Source: Mycobacterium sp. EPa45 (GTDB lineage: Bacteria > Actinomycetota > Actinomycetes > Mycobacteriales > Mycobacteriaceae). Taken from it: a stretch of 64,000 nt of DNA. Made by a program: the position numbers and the translations under genes. The DNA lies in NCBI RefSeq assembly GCF_001021385.1, contig NZ_CP011773.1, positions 3,348,001 to 3,412,000 on the forward strand, given 5' to 3'. This document shows positions 41,831-53,090 of this stretch, piece by piece. Under the pieces are notes generated by a model. The model ran no database searches and was not told the origin of the DNA. It was given only the letters and a program-made list of their open reading frames with translations. The first letter of the stretch is position 1. Each line of letters starts with the position of its first letter.

Positions 41831-42064
41831 ATGCAGAGGCGGAGCCGAACGGTGTGGCTGGTGGCGTTGGCCGGTGTCGGCGTCGTCGCGTTCCCGGCGT
41901 GCGGATCCAAGGACCACGGCGCTCCGGCCCCCACGCCCTCGAGCGCCTCGGTGCAGCCCACCAGTAAGGCCACGATTCCAGGGCCGAACAGCTTCAGCCC
42001 CGCGCCGATCGCGCCGCTGAATCCCACCGCCAGTCCACGAAACGCGCCCCCGCAACGCCCCTGA
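41831..42064 (+). CDS. Small exported, possibly lipoprotein-like protein
   Basis: A 77-residue protein with an N-terminal hydrophobic signal (TVWLVALAGVGVVAFPACGS) whose Cys could be a lipidation site, although FPAC is a poor lipobox. The rest is a Pro/Ser/Thr-rich chain without visible fold. It starts at the ATG at 41831 with GGGG upstream and ends 32 bp before the furA -35 element. No family is recognised. Confidence 0.55.
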   Translation: MQRRSRTVWLVALAGVGVVAFPACGSKDHGAPAPTPSSASVQPTSKATIPGPNSFSPAPIAPLNPTASPRNAPPQRP

Positions 42065-42096
42065 CCGGCACCCCGGAAATCGATTGCGAACAACTC

Positions 42097-42128
42097 TTGA
42101 CTGATTCCAGAAAAGAGACGACTATCAA
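42097..42128 (+). promoter_or_regulatory. furA promoter and likely autoregulatory site
   Basis: TTGACT (42097-42102) and TATCAA (42123-42128) form a promoter directly before the furA GTG at 42132, so the transcript is probably leaderless or nearly so. The AT-rich spacer TGATTCCAGAAAAGAG resembles the mycobacterial furA control region where FurA binds. The spacing of 20 bp is longer than the usual 17. Confidence 0.6.
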
Positions 42129-42131
42129 AAC

Positions 42132-44847
<2,716 letters not shown>

Positions 44848-44861
44848 TCTGAAGCGGTAAG

Positions 44862-44894
44862 CGAAACCCCGCGGGCATTGCCCGCGGGGTTTCG
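44862..44894. terminator. Strong hairpin terminator after katG
   Basis: A perfect 15-bp stem (CGAAACCCCGCGGGC, 44862-44876, against 44880-44894) with the 3-nt loop ATT, 14 bp after the katG stop. It is followed by CGTCGTTG. The arms carry AAA and TTT at their bases, so it can act on both strands. Confidence 0.9.
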
Positions 44895-44984
44895 TCGTTG
44901 TGGCGCACAATCTCTCACCAACGTGCGTCGTCATACGCGACACGCCGTGCGGGGCGTATCGCAGCGCACGCTCGCGGCCGAAAT

Positions 44985-45287
44985 CTAGCGGCAGCCGCCC
45001 GCGCTGACCCAGCGACCGTTGTAGCCGACACACCCGGTTACCGGCGGGGGCGGCGGTGGCGGAGGCGGTGGGTAGTCCTCGGGCATCGGCGCGTAGTACG
45101 ACGGTGGCGGTACGTAGGGCGCCATCACATCCGAGAGGTTCGCGCAGCCGCTGACCGAGATTCGCCGACCGGCGCTGGCGCAGACATCGGCATTGGCCTG
45201 ACCGCTCGGCTGGATCGTCACGATCGACGCGGGAATCCCGGTCAGTGCCAGCACAGCCGCCGCGGCGGCCCCCCAGGTTCGTCTCAT
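44985..45287 (-). CDS. Small secreted proline-rich protein
   Basis: A 100-residue exported protein: signal peptide to about residue 33 (ending QANADV), then two cysteine-containing segments (DVCASAGRRISVSGCANL and TGCVGYNGRWVSAGGCR) flanking a run of about ten prolines (DYPPPPPPPPPP). The two CxnC units are similar to each other and each may form a disulfide. No function is known. GGAGGAGAC is well placed before the ATG at 45287. Confidence 0.7.
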   Translation of the reverse strand: MRRTWGAAAAAVLALTGIPASIVTIQPSGQANADVCASAGRRISVSGCANLSDVMAPYVPPPSYYAPMPEDYPPPPPPPPPPVTGCVGYNGRWVSAGGCR

Positions 45288-45357
45288 GAATGTCTCCTCC
45301 CCTGCGTCGTGCGTGTAGCGCGGAGTATATCGGCGCGCGCCGCCCGATTCACCGAGA

Positions 45358-46215
45358 TCAGTGCCTGCGCTGGCGGCCGCGTCGCAGCCGGACCAGAACT
45401 GCCGCCGCAAGCAGAATGGCCAGCACCGCGAACCACGTCCACGCGCTGGTGCGGTAGACCCAGCCGGCCAGCGCTCCCTGCAGCCGCCCGGCGGCGGCTA
45501 TCACTGGATCGGCGGGGTTCTGCTGCGCGCTGAACAACCTGATCTCGTAAAGGCCGTAATAGCCGACGTAGAGCCCCACCGCGATCAGCACAACGCCGCT
45601 GATCCGGTTGACGTAGGGCAGCAGCCGGCGCAGCCGATCCACCAAAGCTGTTCTGGTCAAGGCGATCCCGACTGCCAGCACGCCGACCACCAGCGCGAGG
45701 CCGGCCGCGTAGGCGGCGTAGACCAACACCGCGTGAACAGCAGAGCCGGTACGCAGGGTGCTGCCGGTGACTGCGAGGAACGGGCCGATCGTGCACGACA
45801 GCGACGCGACGGCATAGCCCACCCCGTAGCCGAACATCGATCCCAGTCGCGCCGTCGGCGCCCAGCGCCAGTTGGGGCCGATCGGGCCCGGGGCCAACTC
45901 CCGACCGGAGAGAAACCAAATGCCAAGGGCGACAAGAGCTATGCCGATGACGACCGTCGCATAGGGCAGGTAGCGCTGGACGGCGGAGGCGACCGGCACC
46001 GTCAGCAGGCCGAAACCTCCGAACACCGCCAGGAAGCCCAGTGCCATTGCACCGGTGGCCCCGAGCGCGCGCCCGACCGCAGCGGTCCGGCCCGGACCGG
46101 CATCCTCACCGCGCACCACGAGCGTCAGATAGGCCGGCAACATCGCGAACCCACACGGGTTGAGCGCAGCCACCATCCCCGCGGCCAATGCCAGGCCGGT
46201 CAGATTCGCGTCCAC
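45358..46215 (-). CDS. CcdA/DsbD-type thiol:disulfide membrane transporter
   Basis: A 285-residue membrane protein with six predicted helices. The redox-active cysteines are in AALNPCGFAMLP (first helix) and ASLSCTIGPFLA (fourth helix). CcdA proteins carry electrons from cytosolic thioredoxin to exported thioredoxin-like proteins. It begins 8 bp after the stop of the Mpt53-like gene, as in M. tuberculosis Rv2878c-Rv2877c, so the two work as a unit. GTG at 46215 is the likely start. The C-terminus ends in a basic cluster (RLRRGRQRRH). Confidence 0.88.
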   Translation of the reverse strand: MDANLTGLALAAGMVAALNPCGFAMLPAYLTLVVRGEDAGPGRTAAVGRALGATGAMALGFLAVFGGFGLLTVPVASAVQRYLPYATVVIGIALVALGIWFLSGRELAPGPIGPNWRWAPTARLGSMFGYGVGYAVASLSCTIGPFLAVTGSTLRTGSAVHAVLVYAAYAAGLALVVGVLAVGIALTRTALVDRLRRLLPYVNRISGVVLIAVGLYVGYYGLYEIRLFSAQQNPADPVIAAAGRLQGALAGWVYRTSAWTWFAVLAILLAAAVLVRLRRGRQRRH

Positions 46216-46223
46216 CGACAGGC

Positions 46224-46712
46224 TCAGGACGCGAGCGCGCGCACCCGGTCGCTGAGCTCCTGCTCCGACATCGCCGAGGTCGGGTTGTTGACGAACGTCG
46301 ACGAGCCGTCGGGACGCAGGAAAACGTACGCGGGTTGCCATGGCACGTTGAATCGCGCCCAGATGGACCCGTCCGCGTCGTTGAGGTTGGTGAAGTTCAG
46401 GTTGTATTTCGACACGAAGGCCTGCATCTGTCCGACATCGGAGCGCGCGGCGACACCCACGAACGTGACCTTCGGATTGGCCGCGGCCACCTGGCTGACG
46501 TTGGGTGCTTCCTGATTGCAGAACGGGCACCACGGGGTCCAGAACCACAGGACCGCCGGCTTGCCCTGCAGGCTCGCGCCGTTGAACGACGCTCCGCTCA
46601 GCGTGGTGCCGCTGAACGCCAGCTGATCGTCGGCGACAGCCGAGCCGGCTGACGCAACGCCGATGGTCAGTGCGGACAGCACCACGGCCAGCGCTCGAAG
46701 CATGAGTTTCAT
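46224..46712 (-). CDS. mpt53: Exported thioredoxin-like disulfide protein (Mpt53/DsbE-like)
   Basis: A 162-residue secreted thioredoxin-fold protein. After the signal peptide (to about SAVADD) comes the active site TPWCPFCNQ with Cys62 and Cys65, and later the cis-Pro segment VPWQPAYVFL. M. tuberculosis Mpt53 of this type is a secreted oxidase that forms disulfides in exported proteins. GGAGG precedes the ATG. The downstream CcdA-like protein would reset its redox state. It is divergent from a TetR regulator. Confidence 0.9.
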   Translation of the reverse strand: MKLMLRALAVVLSALTIGVASAGSAVADDQLAFSGTTLSGASFNGASLQGKPAVLWFWTPWCPFCNQEAPNVSQVAAANPKVTFVGVAARSDVGQMQAFVSKYNLNFTNLNDADGSIWARFNVPWQPAYVFLRPDGSSTFVNNPTSAMSEQELSDRVRALAS

Positions 46713-46805
46713 GGCATGACCTCCTGGCCGTCGGGATCAACTGATTCTGGTGTCACGATTCCCCTGGGTGAACGGGTTCAATCCGGACGTCACACTCTTG
46801 ACAGT

Positions 46806-46823
46806 TTACGTTACGTAACGAAA
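46806..46823. promoter_or_regulatory. Palindromic operator in the tetR/mpt53 divergent region
   Basis: TTACGTTACGTAACGAAA contains the perfect 12-bp palindrome CGTTACGTAACG (46809-46820), extended on both sides after one mismatched pair. It ends 10 bp before the TetR regulator GTG. Length, symmetry and place are those of a TetR-family autoregulatory operator. Confidence 0.65.
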
Positions 46824-46833
46824 CATAATCCGC

Positions 46834-47454
46834 GTGACAACGCCCGATCGCGCGGTGGCGGTGCCCGAGCCGGTGCGAGGCCGGCCGCGAGACCCGCGCA
46901 CCGACTCCGCGATCCTGGCGGCCACCCGCCGGCTGCTCACCGATGTCGGCTACGACCAGGTGTCCATGGAGTCGATCGCCCGCGCGGCCGGCGTCAGCCG
47001 CCCGACCCTCTATCGGCGCTGGCCGTCCAAGGCTCATGTGGTGTTCGAGGCGGCATTCGGAACCGACGGCGCCACAAGCGGATTGCCGCGGTCCGGTGAC
47101 TTCGAAGCCGATCTGCGCGAGTTCGCCCGTGGGGCCGTCGCATTCTGGCGCGAGCCGGTCGTCGAAGCCGCCACGATGGGCATTCTCGCCGAACGACGCC
47201 GCGACGCCGAATTGCACATCCGCACACAGCAATTGCTCGACGACAGGATCCGCGCCGAGCTCGCCGACCTCGTCCGCGCCGGTGCCGCACAAGGGGTGGT
47301 GCGCGCCGACATCGACACCGACACGCTGTTCAACGTGCTGGTCGGCACCACCTTCTACGGCGCGCTCGTCGACGGGCGCGACGACACCGATCTTCTGGTC
47401 GACAAGCTCTGTTCCCTGGTCATGCAAGGCGCGCAGCCACGAGAGAAGGAATGA
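46834..47454 (+). CDS. TetR family transcriptional regulator
   Basis: A 206-residue regulator. The N-terminal helix-turn-helix (about 22-68) has ESIARAAGVSRPTLYRRW; a typical TetR C-terminal ligand and dimer domain (TetR_C_11-like) follows. It probably represses its own operon by binding the palindrome just upstream. Its stop codon overlaps or abuts the start of the DUF1214 gene, which, with the sulfotransferase gene, is the likely target. The inducing ligand is unknown. Confidence 0.9.
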   Translation: MTTPDRAVAVPEPVRGRPRDPRTDSAILAATRRLLTDVGYDQVSMESIARAAGVSRPTLYRRWPSKAHVVFEAAFGTDGATSGLPRSGDFEADLREFARGAVAFWREPVVEAATMGILAERRRDAELHIRTQQLLDDRIRAELADLVRAGAAQGVVRADIDTDTLFNVLVGTTFYGALVDGRDDTDLLVDKLCSLVMQGAQPREKE

Positions 47455-47456
47455 CG

Positions 47457-48527
47457 ATGGCAGGCGACGAACTATCCACGGCTTTTCACGAACTCCTCGA
47501 CGAACTCGGCGCAATCGAACGCAAATTCCTGGCCAGCGATCCGCCGCTGTCCGAGGCGGACATCCTCGACGGGTACCGGCTGACGTTCAGCCTGCTGCGG
47601 GTGGCGGTCGACGCCTACGTCTGGGGCGATAAGGACAATCCGCGTTTCGTCGACGTCATCGGCCCCTATCAACGGTGGGGTGGCGACAATTCGGATGCGT
47701 TCTATCAACTCGCCCCCATCGACCCCGCCCGCACCTACCGGGTGACCGGCAATCGCGGTGACTCGGTCTACCTGTCGATCACCGTCTACGGCGGTCCCGA
47801 CGACGGGCATTACAGCAACCGCATCGTCGGAACCATGAACGACCGGTCGCTGGAGTTCGACGACTCCGGCAACTTCGAATTCACCATCAGCCCCGACCCA
47901 CAGCCCGGCGCGTGGCTCAAACTGGAGGACGACGCCGTCGTCGCCCTGACCCGCGACTACCTGAACGACCCCGAGACCGATCGCCGGGTGCAGTGGAAGA
48001 TCGAGGCGGTCGATCCCCCGGCCCGCAAGCGGGACGACCGCGCCGACCTCATCCGCCGGCTGCGGGCCGCCCGCACGTGGCTCACCGAGCAATACTCGTT
48101 CATCCCCACCAAGGTCGAGCCGGCCAACGAGATCGCCGAGCCTTACCCCGTGCCGCAGCAGACCTACGGCTGGGCGGCCGGCGACGCCGCCTATGCGATG
48201 GGGGCCTACGAATTGCAGCCCGGTCAGGCACTGATCATCGAGGGCAGCTCACCACCGTGCGTGTTCTGGAACCTGTGCCTGTGGAATCCGTTCCTGCACA
48301 CCTACGACTACACCTACGAGCGGGTCACCATCAACGGCGCGCACGTCATCTACGAGCCCGACGGCTCATGGCGGATCGTGGTCAGCGACACCGATCCCGG
48401 CCACCCCAACTGGGTGTCGACGGCCGGGCGGACCAAGGGCCTGATCTGGCTGCGCTGGTTCCTGCCCGAGGAGACCCCGAAGCGGCCGACCTGCCGGGTG
48501 GTCGACGTTGCGGAGGTGACGGCGTGA
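47457..48527 (+). CDS. DUF1214 domain protein
   Basis: A 356-residue protein without signal peptide. The C-terminal part (PQQTYGWAAGDAAYAMGAY, FWNLCLWNPFLHTYDYTY, GLIWLRWFLPEE) is the DUF1214-type beta-sandwich; the N-terminal part (LLRVAVDAYVWGDKDNPRFVD) is characteristic of the mycobacterial versions. Function is unknown. The ATG at 47457 is preferred over 47451 because AGAAGGA abuts the earlier codon but is 6 nt before the later one. It overlaps the sulfotransferase start by GTGA, so the three genes are tightly coupled. Confidence 0.85.
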   Translation: MAGDELSTAFHELLDELGAIERKFLASDPPLSEADILDGYRLTFSLLRVAVDAYVWGDKDNPRFVDVIGPYQRWGGDNSDAFYQLAPIDPARTYRVTGNRGDSVYLSITVYGGPDDGHYSNRIVGTMNDRSLEFDDSGNFEFTISPDPQPGAWLKLEDDAVVALTRDYLNDPETDRRVQWKIEAVDPPARKRDDRADLIRRLRAARTWLTEQYSFIPTKVEPANEIAEPYPVPQQTYGWAAGDAAYAMGAYELQPGQALIIEGSSPPCVFWNLCLWNPFLHTYDYTYERVTINGAHVIYEPDGSWRIVVSDTDPGHPNWVSTAGRTKGLIWLRWFLPEETPKRPTCRVVDVAEVTA

Positions 48528-49771
48528 CCGCCGGTGTACAGCGCCCCGGGCCGATCAAGTTCACCGACCTCGCTCGCCCGGTGTTTCCCGAGGCCGCGCA
48601 GCCGCTGCGCGAGGCGCTCGCCGGCTACGGGTCGATCCTCGAGCTGACCTCGGCTGCCCTGTTGGCCACCGCGGCCGAACGCACCGGTCTGGACTGCTGG
48701 GGCGAGGACAGCTTTCGGGAACGGCTCGATGTCTTGACCGCCTCACTGCGCGAGGAGGCCGGCCTGTCCGACGTCGGCGTCGCCGTGGTCTTCGAACAAC
48801 TCGTCGGCAATCTGGTCAATCGGTTGCGACTGGAGGCGCTGATCGCCGAGCACCCGGAGATCGAGGACATCGAGATCGCCCGGCCGATCGTGATCTGCGG
48901 CCTGCCCCGCACCGGTACCACCCACCTGCACAACCTGATCGCCGCCGACCCCAATATGCGCTACCTGCCGTACTGGGAGAGCCTGGAGCCCTTTCCCGCT
49001 CCCGACGACGACGACCAGGCGCGACGAGACCGATGTACGGCCGGACTCGAGCTGGTTGACACGTCGATGCCGGAGTTCAAGCGGATGCACGACATGACTG
49101 TCGACCATGCCCACGAGGAGATTCAGCTGCTGGCCAACGACATCTCCGGCATGCTGTTCGAAACCACCTACTATCTGCCGTCGTTCGCCGCGCACTACAA
49201 GGCCCACGACCAGGGCCGGTCGTACGCCTACCTCAAACGCCAGCTGCAGGCCATGCAGTGGCTGCGCGGCGGCACCCGCTGGGTGTTGAAGTCCCCCCAG
49301 CACCTCGAGCAGTTCCGCACCCTGCATGCCACCTTCCCCGACGCGACTTTCGTTGTGACGCATCGGGATCCGGTTGAGGTGACGCGCTCGATGCTCACCA
49401 TGATCGCCTATGCCTCCCGAATGGCGTGCGCCGAGCCGGATCCGGTCAAGATCGGCCGGTACTGGCTGGACCGGGCCGACGATCTGTTCGGCGGGTGCCT
49501 GCGCGACCGCGACCTGCTTCCCCCGGAGCAGTCGATCGACGTGCGGTTCACCGACTTCATGGCCGACGAGCAGGGCACCCTGTCGGCGATCTATGCGCTC
49601 GCCGATCAGCCGTTCGGTGACGACGCGCGAGCCGCGATGGCTGACTTCATCGCCGAGCACCCGCGCGGCCGCTACGGCGAGGTGATCTACGACCTCGCCG
49701 ACGTGGGACTCGACGCCGCCGAGGTGGCCGAGCGGCTCAGCGCCTACCGGGACCGGTTCATCGCGACGTAG
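48524..49771 (+). CDS. Sulfotransferase family protein
   Basis: A 415-residue protein with the PAPS-binding 5'-phosphosulfate loop ICGLPRTGTTHLHN (about 124-137) and the 3'-phosphate motif THRDPVEVTRSM (about 285). Mycobacterial members of this family sulfate lipids, sterols or carbohydrates, and many are of unknown substrate. The GTG at 48524 overlaps the DUF1214 stop. It overlaps the convergent Mug-type glycosylase gene by 28 bp. Confidence 0.88.
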   Translation: MTAGVQRPGPIKFTDLARPVFPEAAQPLREALAGYGSILELTSAALLATAAERTGLDCWGEDSFRERLDVLTASLREEAGLSDVGVAVVFEQLVGNLVNRLRLEALIAEHPEIEDIEIARPIVICGLPRTGTTHLHNLIAADPNMRYLPYWESLEPFPAPDDDDQARRDRCTAGLELVDTSMPEFKRMHDMTVDHAHEEIQLLANDISGMLFETTYYLPSFAAHYKAHDQGRSYAYLKRQLQAMQWLRGGTRWVLKSPQHLEQFRTLHATFPDATFVVTHRDPVEVTRSMLTMIAYASRMACAEPDPVKIGRYWLDRADDLFGGCLRDRDLLPPEQSIDVRFTDFMADEQGTLSAIYALADQPFGDDARAAMADFIAEHPRGRYGEVIYDLADVGLDAAEVAERLSAYRDRFIAT

Positions 49772-50265
49772 TCGTACAGTTCGGCGTACGCCGCGACAAG
49801 CGCCTCGAGGGTGAACCGTTGATTGCGGCCGCTCGGGTTCGGCAAGACCCACGCCGCTGCGTCGGCGACGGTGTCGCGTTGGAGACCCCACCCCACCGAG
49901 TTCGTTCCGAGTGCTACCGAGATCGCCGGTTTACCCAGAAAGGCCAGCGTGCCGGGCGCGATATTCCGCATTTTCGTGTCGAACGCCGAAAGTGATTGCC
50001 GTATCTCGACGTTCGACACTTCGTGCGCAGCCGATGTCGGCCGCGCCACGACGGCAGTGATCCCACACCCGTAATCCAGGAGGGTCCGCTCCTCCGACGG
50101 CGCCAGCTGCCGGTCGGTGAAACCGGCCCGGTAGATCGCCGTCCAGAACCGGTTGGTGGGGCTGGAGAAGTTGTATCCATCGGCCTGCGCGGTGAGCGCC
50201 GGATTGATGCCGCAGAACACCACATCCAGGCCAGGGGCCAGGATGTCTGGTTGATATGTGGGCAT
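49744..50265 (-). CDS. mug: G/U mismatch-specific DNA glycosylase (Mug-like)
   Basis: A 173-residue DNA repair enzyme of the uracil-DNA glycosylase superfamily, family 2. The catalytic motif is VVFCGINPALTA (Asn of GINP) and the DNA-wedge motif is VLPNPSGRNQ. It removes uracil, ethenocytosine or thymine from mismatches with guanine. Length is normal. The ATG at 50265 follows AAGAAAG-like purines (CTTCCTGAT on the plus strand). It shares 28 bp of its 3' end with the sulfotransferase gene. Confidence 0.88.
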   Translation of the reverse strand: MPTYQPDILAPGLDVVFCGINPALTAQADGYNFSSPTNRFWTAIYRAGFTDRQLAPSEERTLLDYGCGITAVVARPTSAAHEVSNVEIRQSLSAFDTKMRNIAPGTLAFLGKPAISVALGTNSVGWGLQRDTVADAAAWVLPNPSGRNQRFTLEALVAAYAELYDYVAMNRSR

Positions 50266-50389
50266 CAGGAAGAAAGTGAAGCACGAGAGCCGTCACCGCC
50301 GATGCGCTCACTCGGATCGCCACCATTCGACAGGCCAGAGCACCGGTGCCACGCTGGGGTGTGGATCCCCCACCAACGAACGGAGCACC

Positions 50390-51259
50390 ATGACGGACGC
50401 GACGACCGCGGCGGCAGCAGGCACGATCGCCATCGGCGACCTGACCGTCAACCGGCTCGGCTTCGGATCGATGCGACTCACCGGCAAGGGGGTCTGGGGT
50501 CCTCCGGACGATCACGACGAATCCATCCGCGTCCTGCGTCGCGCGGTCGAACTGGGTGTCAACTTCATCGACACGGCCGACTCCTATGGCCCCTATGTCG
50601 CCGAAGAATTGATCCACGAAGCCCTGCACCCATACCCCGACGACGTCGTGATCGCCACCAAGGCAGGGCTGCTGCGCACCGGGCCGGACGTCTGGATTCC
50701 GCTCGGCAACCCCAGCTACCTGCGTCAAGAAGTCGAACTCAGCTTGCGCCGCCTCGGCGTCGATCGCATCGACCTGCATCAGCTGCACCGCGTCGACCCG
50801 AACTTCCCGCTCGAGGACCAGGTCGGCGAACTCGCGACGCTGCAACAGGAGGGCAAGATCCGGCACATCGGACTCTCCGAGATCGACGTCGACCAACTCA
50901 AGGCCGCCCAGAAGGTCGCGCCCATCGTCTCGGTGCAAAATCTGTACAACTTGACGACCCGCACGGCCGAACCGCTGCTCGAGGAGGCCGAAGCCCAAGG
51001 CATCGCGTTCATTCCGTGGTTCCCCCTGGCCGCCGGCCCTCTCGCCGACACCGGCGGTCCCCTCGGTTCACTGGCCGCCGACCACGGCGCGAGCCCGTCC
51101 CAACTGGCGCTCGCCTGGCTGCTGAAGCGCTCGCCGGTGATCGTCCCGATCCCCGGGACGTCACGCGTCGACCACCTCGAACCGAACGTCGCCGCTGCGG
51201 GGATCGAGCTCACCGAGGACGAGTTCCGAGCCATCGACGCGGCGACCGCCGGCACCTAG
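50390..51259 (+). CDS. Aldo/keto reductase
   Basis: A 289-residue NADPH-dependent oxidoreductase with the (beta/alpha)8 aldo/keto reductase fold. The catalytic set is visible: Asp and Tyr in IDTADSYGP, Lys in VIATKAGLL, and His in LHQLHRVDP. The C-terminal cofactor site is IPGTSRVDHLEPN. Substrates are probably aldehydes or ketones. The ATG at 50390 follows GGAGCACC. It ends 9 bp before the stop of the convergent nuclease gene. Confidence 0.93.
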   Translation: MTDATTAAAAGTIAIGDLTVNRLGFGSMRLTGKGVWGPPDDHDESIRVLRRAVELGVNFIDTADSYGPYVAEELIHEALHPYPDDVVIATKAGLLRTGPDVWIPLGNPSYLRQEVELSLRRLGVDRIDLHQLHRVDPNFPLEDQVGELATLQQEGKIRHIGLSEIDVDQLKAAQKVAPIVSVQNLYNLTTRTAEPLLEEAEAQGIAFIPWFPLAAGPLADTGGPLGSLAADHGASPSQLALAWLLKRSPVIVPIPGTSRVDHLEPNVAAAGIELTEDEFRAIDAATAGT

Positions 51260-51268
51260 CGCCGCGGT

Positions 51269-51844
51269 TCAGCGCCGCGCCCGTGACAACCGTGCCAACC
51301 GGGTGCGGTCGATCAATACGCAGCCGTGCACCTCGGCGAGTTGCTCGGCGGCCCTGGTGTAGCGGTTGTTGGACACCACCATCGTCGCGGCGCAGTCGTG
51401 GACGGCGGCGCCGGCGACCACCTGCTGAACAGCGGACCCGTTGACCACCCGGTTCTGCCGCTTGCACTGCACCGCGGTCCGGGCGCCGTCTTTCGTCGCG
51501 ATCAGGTCGACGCCGAAATCGCCTGTCACCCTGGTCAGTTCGACGGTATAGCCGATCCCCCGCAATACGGCGGCAACGTAGAGCTCGAACTCGACACCGG
51601 TCATGGCATCCACGGCAGCCTGCCCTGTGGCGCGGTAGAGCGCGTCGCGCCTGAGGTTCCGGCGGTGGTCGAGCCAGGCAAGCAGAGCGCGCCACGCACA
51701 CGCCGCGACCGCCACCGCACTCAGCGCGGCCAACAACCAGGCCGCCTTGTTCAGCATGCCGACGAAGATCAGCAGCGCGGTGGCGGCCACCCACAACCCC
51801 AACCACTGCAACGCCGTCGTCACCGCGGCCGAGCTCTCCCGCAC
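51269..51844 (-). CDS. Membrane-anchored Mrr-type restriction endonuclease domain protein
   Basis: A 191-residue protein. Two hydrophobic segments (about 10-28 and 33-50) anchor it in the membrane; the C-terminal half is an Mrr_cat PD-(D/E)xK nuclease domain with GFELYVAAVLRGIGY-like entry, GDFGVDLIATKDG and AVQCKRQN, giving the Asp, Gln and Lys of the active site, then VVSNNRYT. Membrane-tethered Mrr domains may act against incoming foreign DNA. The GTG at 51844 is the best start I can see; the frame stays open far upstream opposite the LLM gene. Confidence 0.75.
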   Translation of the reverse strand: MRESSAAVTTALQWLGLWVAATALLIFVGMLNKAAWLLAALSAVAVAACAWRALLAWLDHRRNLRRDALYRATGQAAVDAMTGVEFELYVAAVLRGIGYTVELTRVTGDFGVDLIATKDGARTAVQCKRQNRVVNGSAVQQVVAGAAVHDCAATMVVSNNRYTRAAEQLAEVHGCVLIDRTRLARLSRARR

Positions 51845-51955
51845 GCCGTCACGGTAGCGGCGGCCCCTGACAGCGATTTCGGCGACGAGGCACAGCAGCC
51901 AAATCGTGACCCGTTCGCATCGAGTTTGGCGTAATCGCACCCATACAGTGCTCAG

Positions 51956-52918
51956 ATGCTCGCAATTCTCCGCTTCAATTTCGCCTCTCCCGGAGGAGAT
52001 CCCGGCGTTCAGGGTGAATTGCTTTCCGCTGCAATGGAGTTGGCTCAGTTCGGCGACCGGCACGGCATCGCGGCGATCAGCGTCGACGAGCACCACGTCA
52101 CCGGCCACGGCTGGAGCTGCAATCCGGTGATGATCGCGGGGATGTTCCTGGCCCGTACCGCCAACATCTTCGCCAGCATCGACTGTGCGCTGGGGCCCCT
52201 GTGGAACCCGGTCCGGATGGCCGAGGACATCGCGCTGGTCGATGCCATGAGCCAGGGCCGGCTGCACACCACCGTCGGCCTGGGCTACCGGGAAGAGGAG
52301 TACCGGGCCCTCGGGGTGGATTTCGGCCGCCGCGGCGAACTGATGGATCAGCTGCTGGACACCATGTTGGCCGCGTGGACCGGTGACACCGGCATCGTGT
52401 CCGGCACCTGGACCAAGCCGCACCCCCCGCTCTACGTAGGTGGCGGCGTCCGGGCCACCGTCCGCCGGGCGGTGCGGTTCGGCCTGCCGCTGAGCCTGCC
52501 CGACCACCGCCCCGATCTGGCGGAGTACTACTCGCAGCTGTGCCGGGAGGCCGGCCTGCGGCCGTTCGTCCTGATGCCGCCCGCGGTCAACCGCGGAATG
52601 ATCTATCTGCACGAGGATCCCGAGCGCGCCTGGGCCGAACTCGGTAGCCACATTTTGTGGGAGGCGGTCACTTATGGAGCGTGGTCGGATGACCCGTCGC
52701 GGTCGTCCATGCACCTGCCCGGAGTGCAGACTCTCGAGGAGGTCCGGGCCTCGGGCCGCTATCGGTTCCTCACCCCCGACCAGTTGATCGACGAAGCCCG
52801 CGGATGCGCAAACTACGGACCGATCGTGATGCATCCGCTGGTCGGAGGCATGCCGGTGGAGGAGGCATGGAAGTCCGTAACTCTGCTTACAGACGAGGTT
52901 CTGCCGGCTCTGCGTTAG
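51956..52918 (+). CDS. LLM class (luciferase-like) flavin/F420-dependent oxidoreductase
   Basis: A 320-residue TIM-barrel enzyme of the luciferase-like monooxygenase superfamily, which in mycobacteria commonly uses F420 or FMN. Typical segments are SVDEHHVTGHGWSCNPV, RMAEDIALVDAMSQGRLHTT (about 85-105), GLGYREEEYRALGVDF and PLYVGGG. Substrate is unknown. The ATG at 51956 has no strong Shine-Dalgarno. It is divergent from the Mrr gene across 111 bp. Confidence 0.88.
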   Translation: MLAILRFNFASPGGDPGVQGELLSAAMELAQFGDRHGIAAISVDEHHVTGHGWSCNPVMIAGMFLARTANIFASIDCALGPLWNPVRMAEDIALVDAMSQGRLHTTVGLGYREEEYRALGVDFGRRGELMDQLLDTMLAAWTGDTGIVSGTWTKPHPPLYVGGGVRATVRRAVRFGLPLSLPDHRPDLAEYYSQLCREAGLRPFVLMPPAVNRGMIYLHEDPERAWAELGSHILWEAVTYGAWSDDPSRSSMHLPGVQTLEEVRASGRYRFLTPDQLIDEARGCANYGPIVMHPLVGGMPVEEAWKSVTLLTDEVLPALR

Positions 52919-53090
52919 CCCTTCCGGTGGCCGACGTTGCCCGTTTTGGTGCTTGCTCGCCAAAGTTGGGTTCTTAACAGAGTTTTAGCCGCTGCTCCCG
53001 GTGACCTTAGATTTGCGGCATAACGTTTGCGTCAAGTTGAGGTGGCCGTTGGGTCGCCACACACGCAACAGGACCGAAATGAGGCACCCC

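Noticed and set aside
45040..45066. Proline-codon run as a possible short tandem repeat
   Set aside because: It lies inside a small secreted-protein gene and encodes its polyproline spacer; no wider repeat structure is present.
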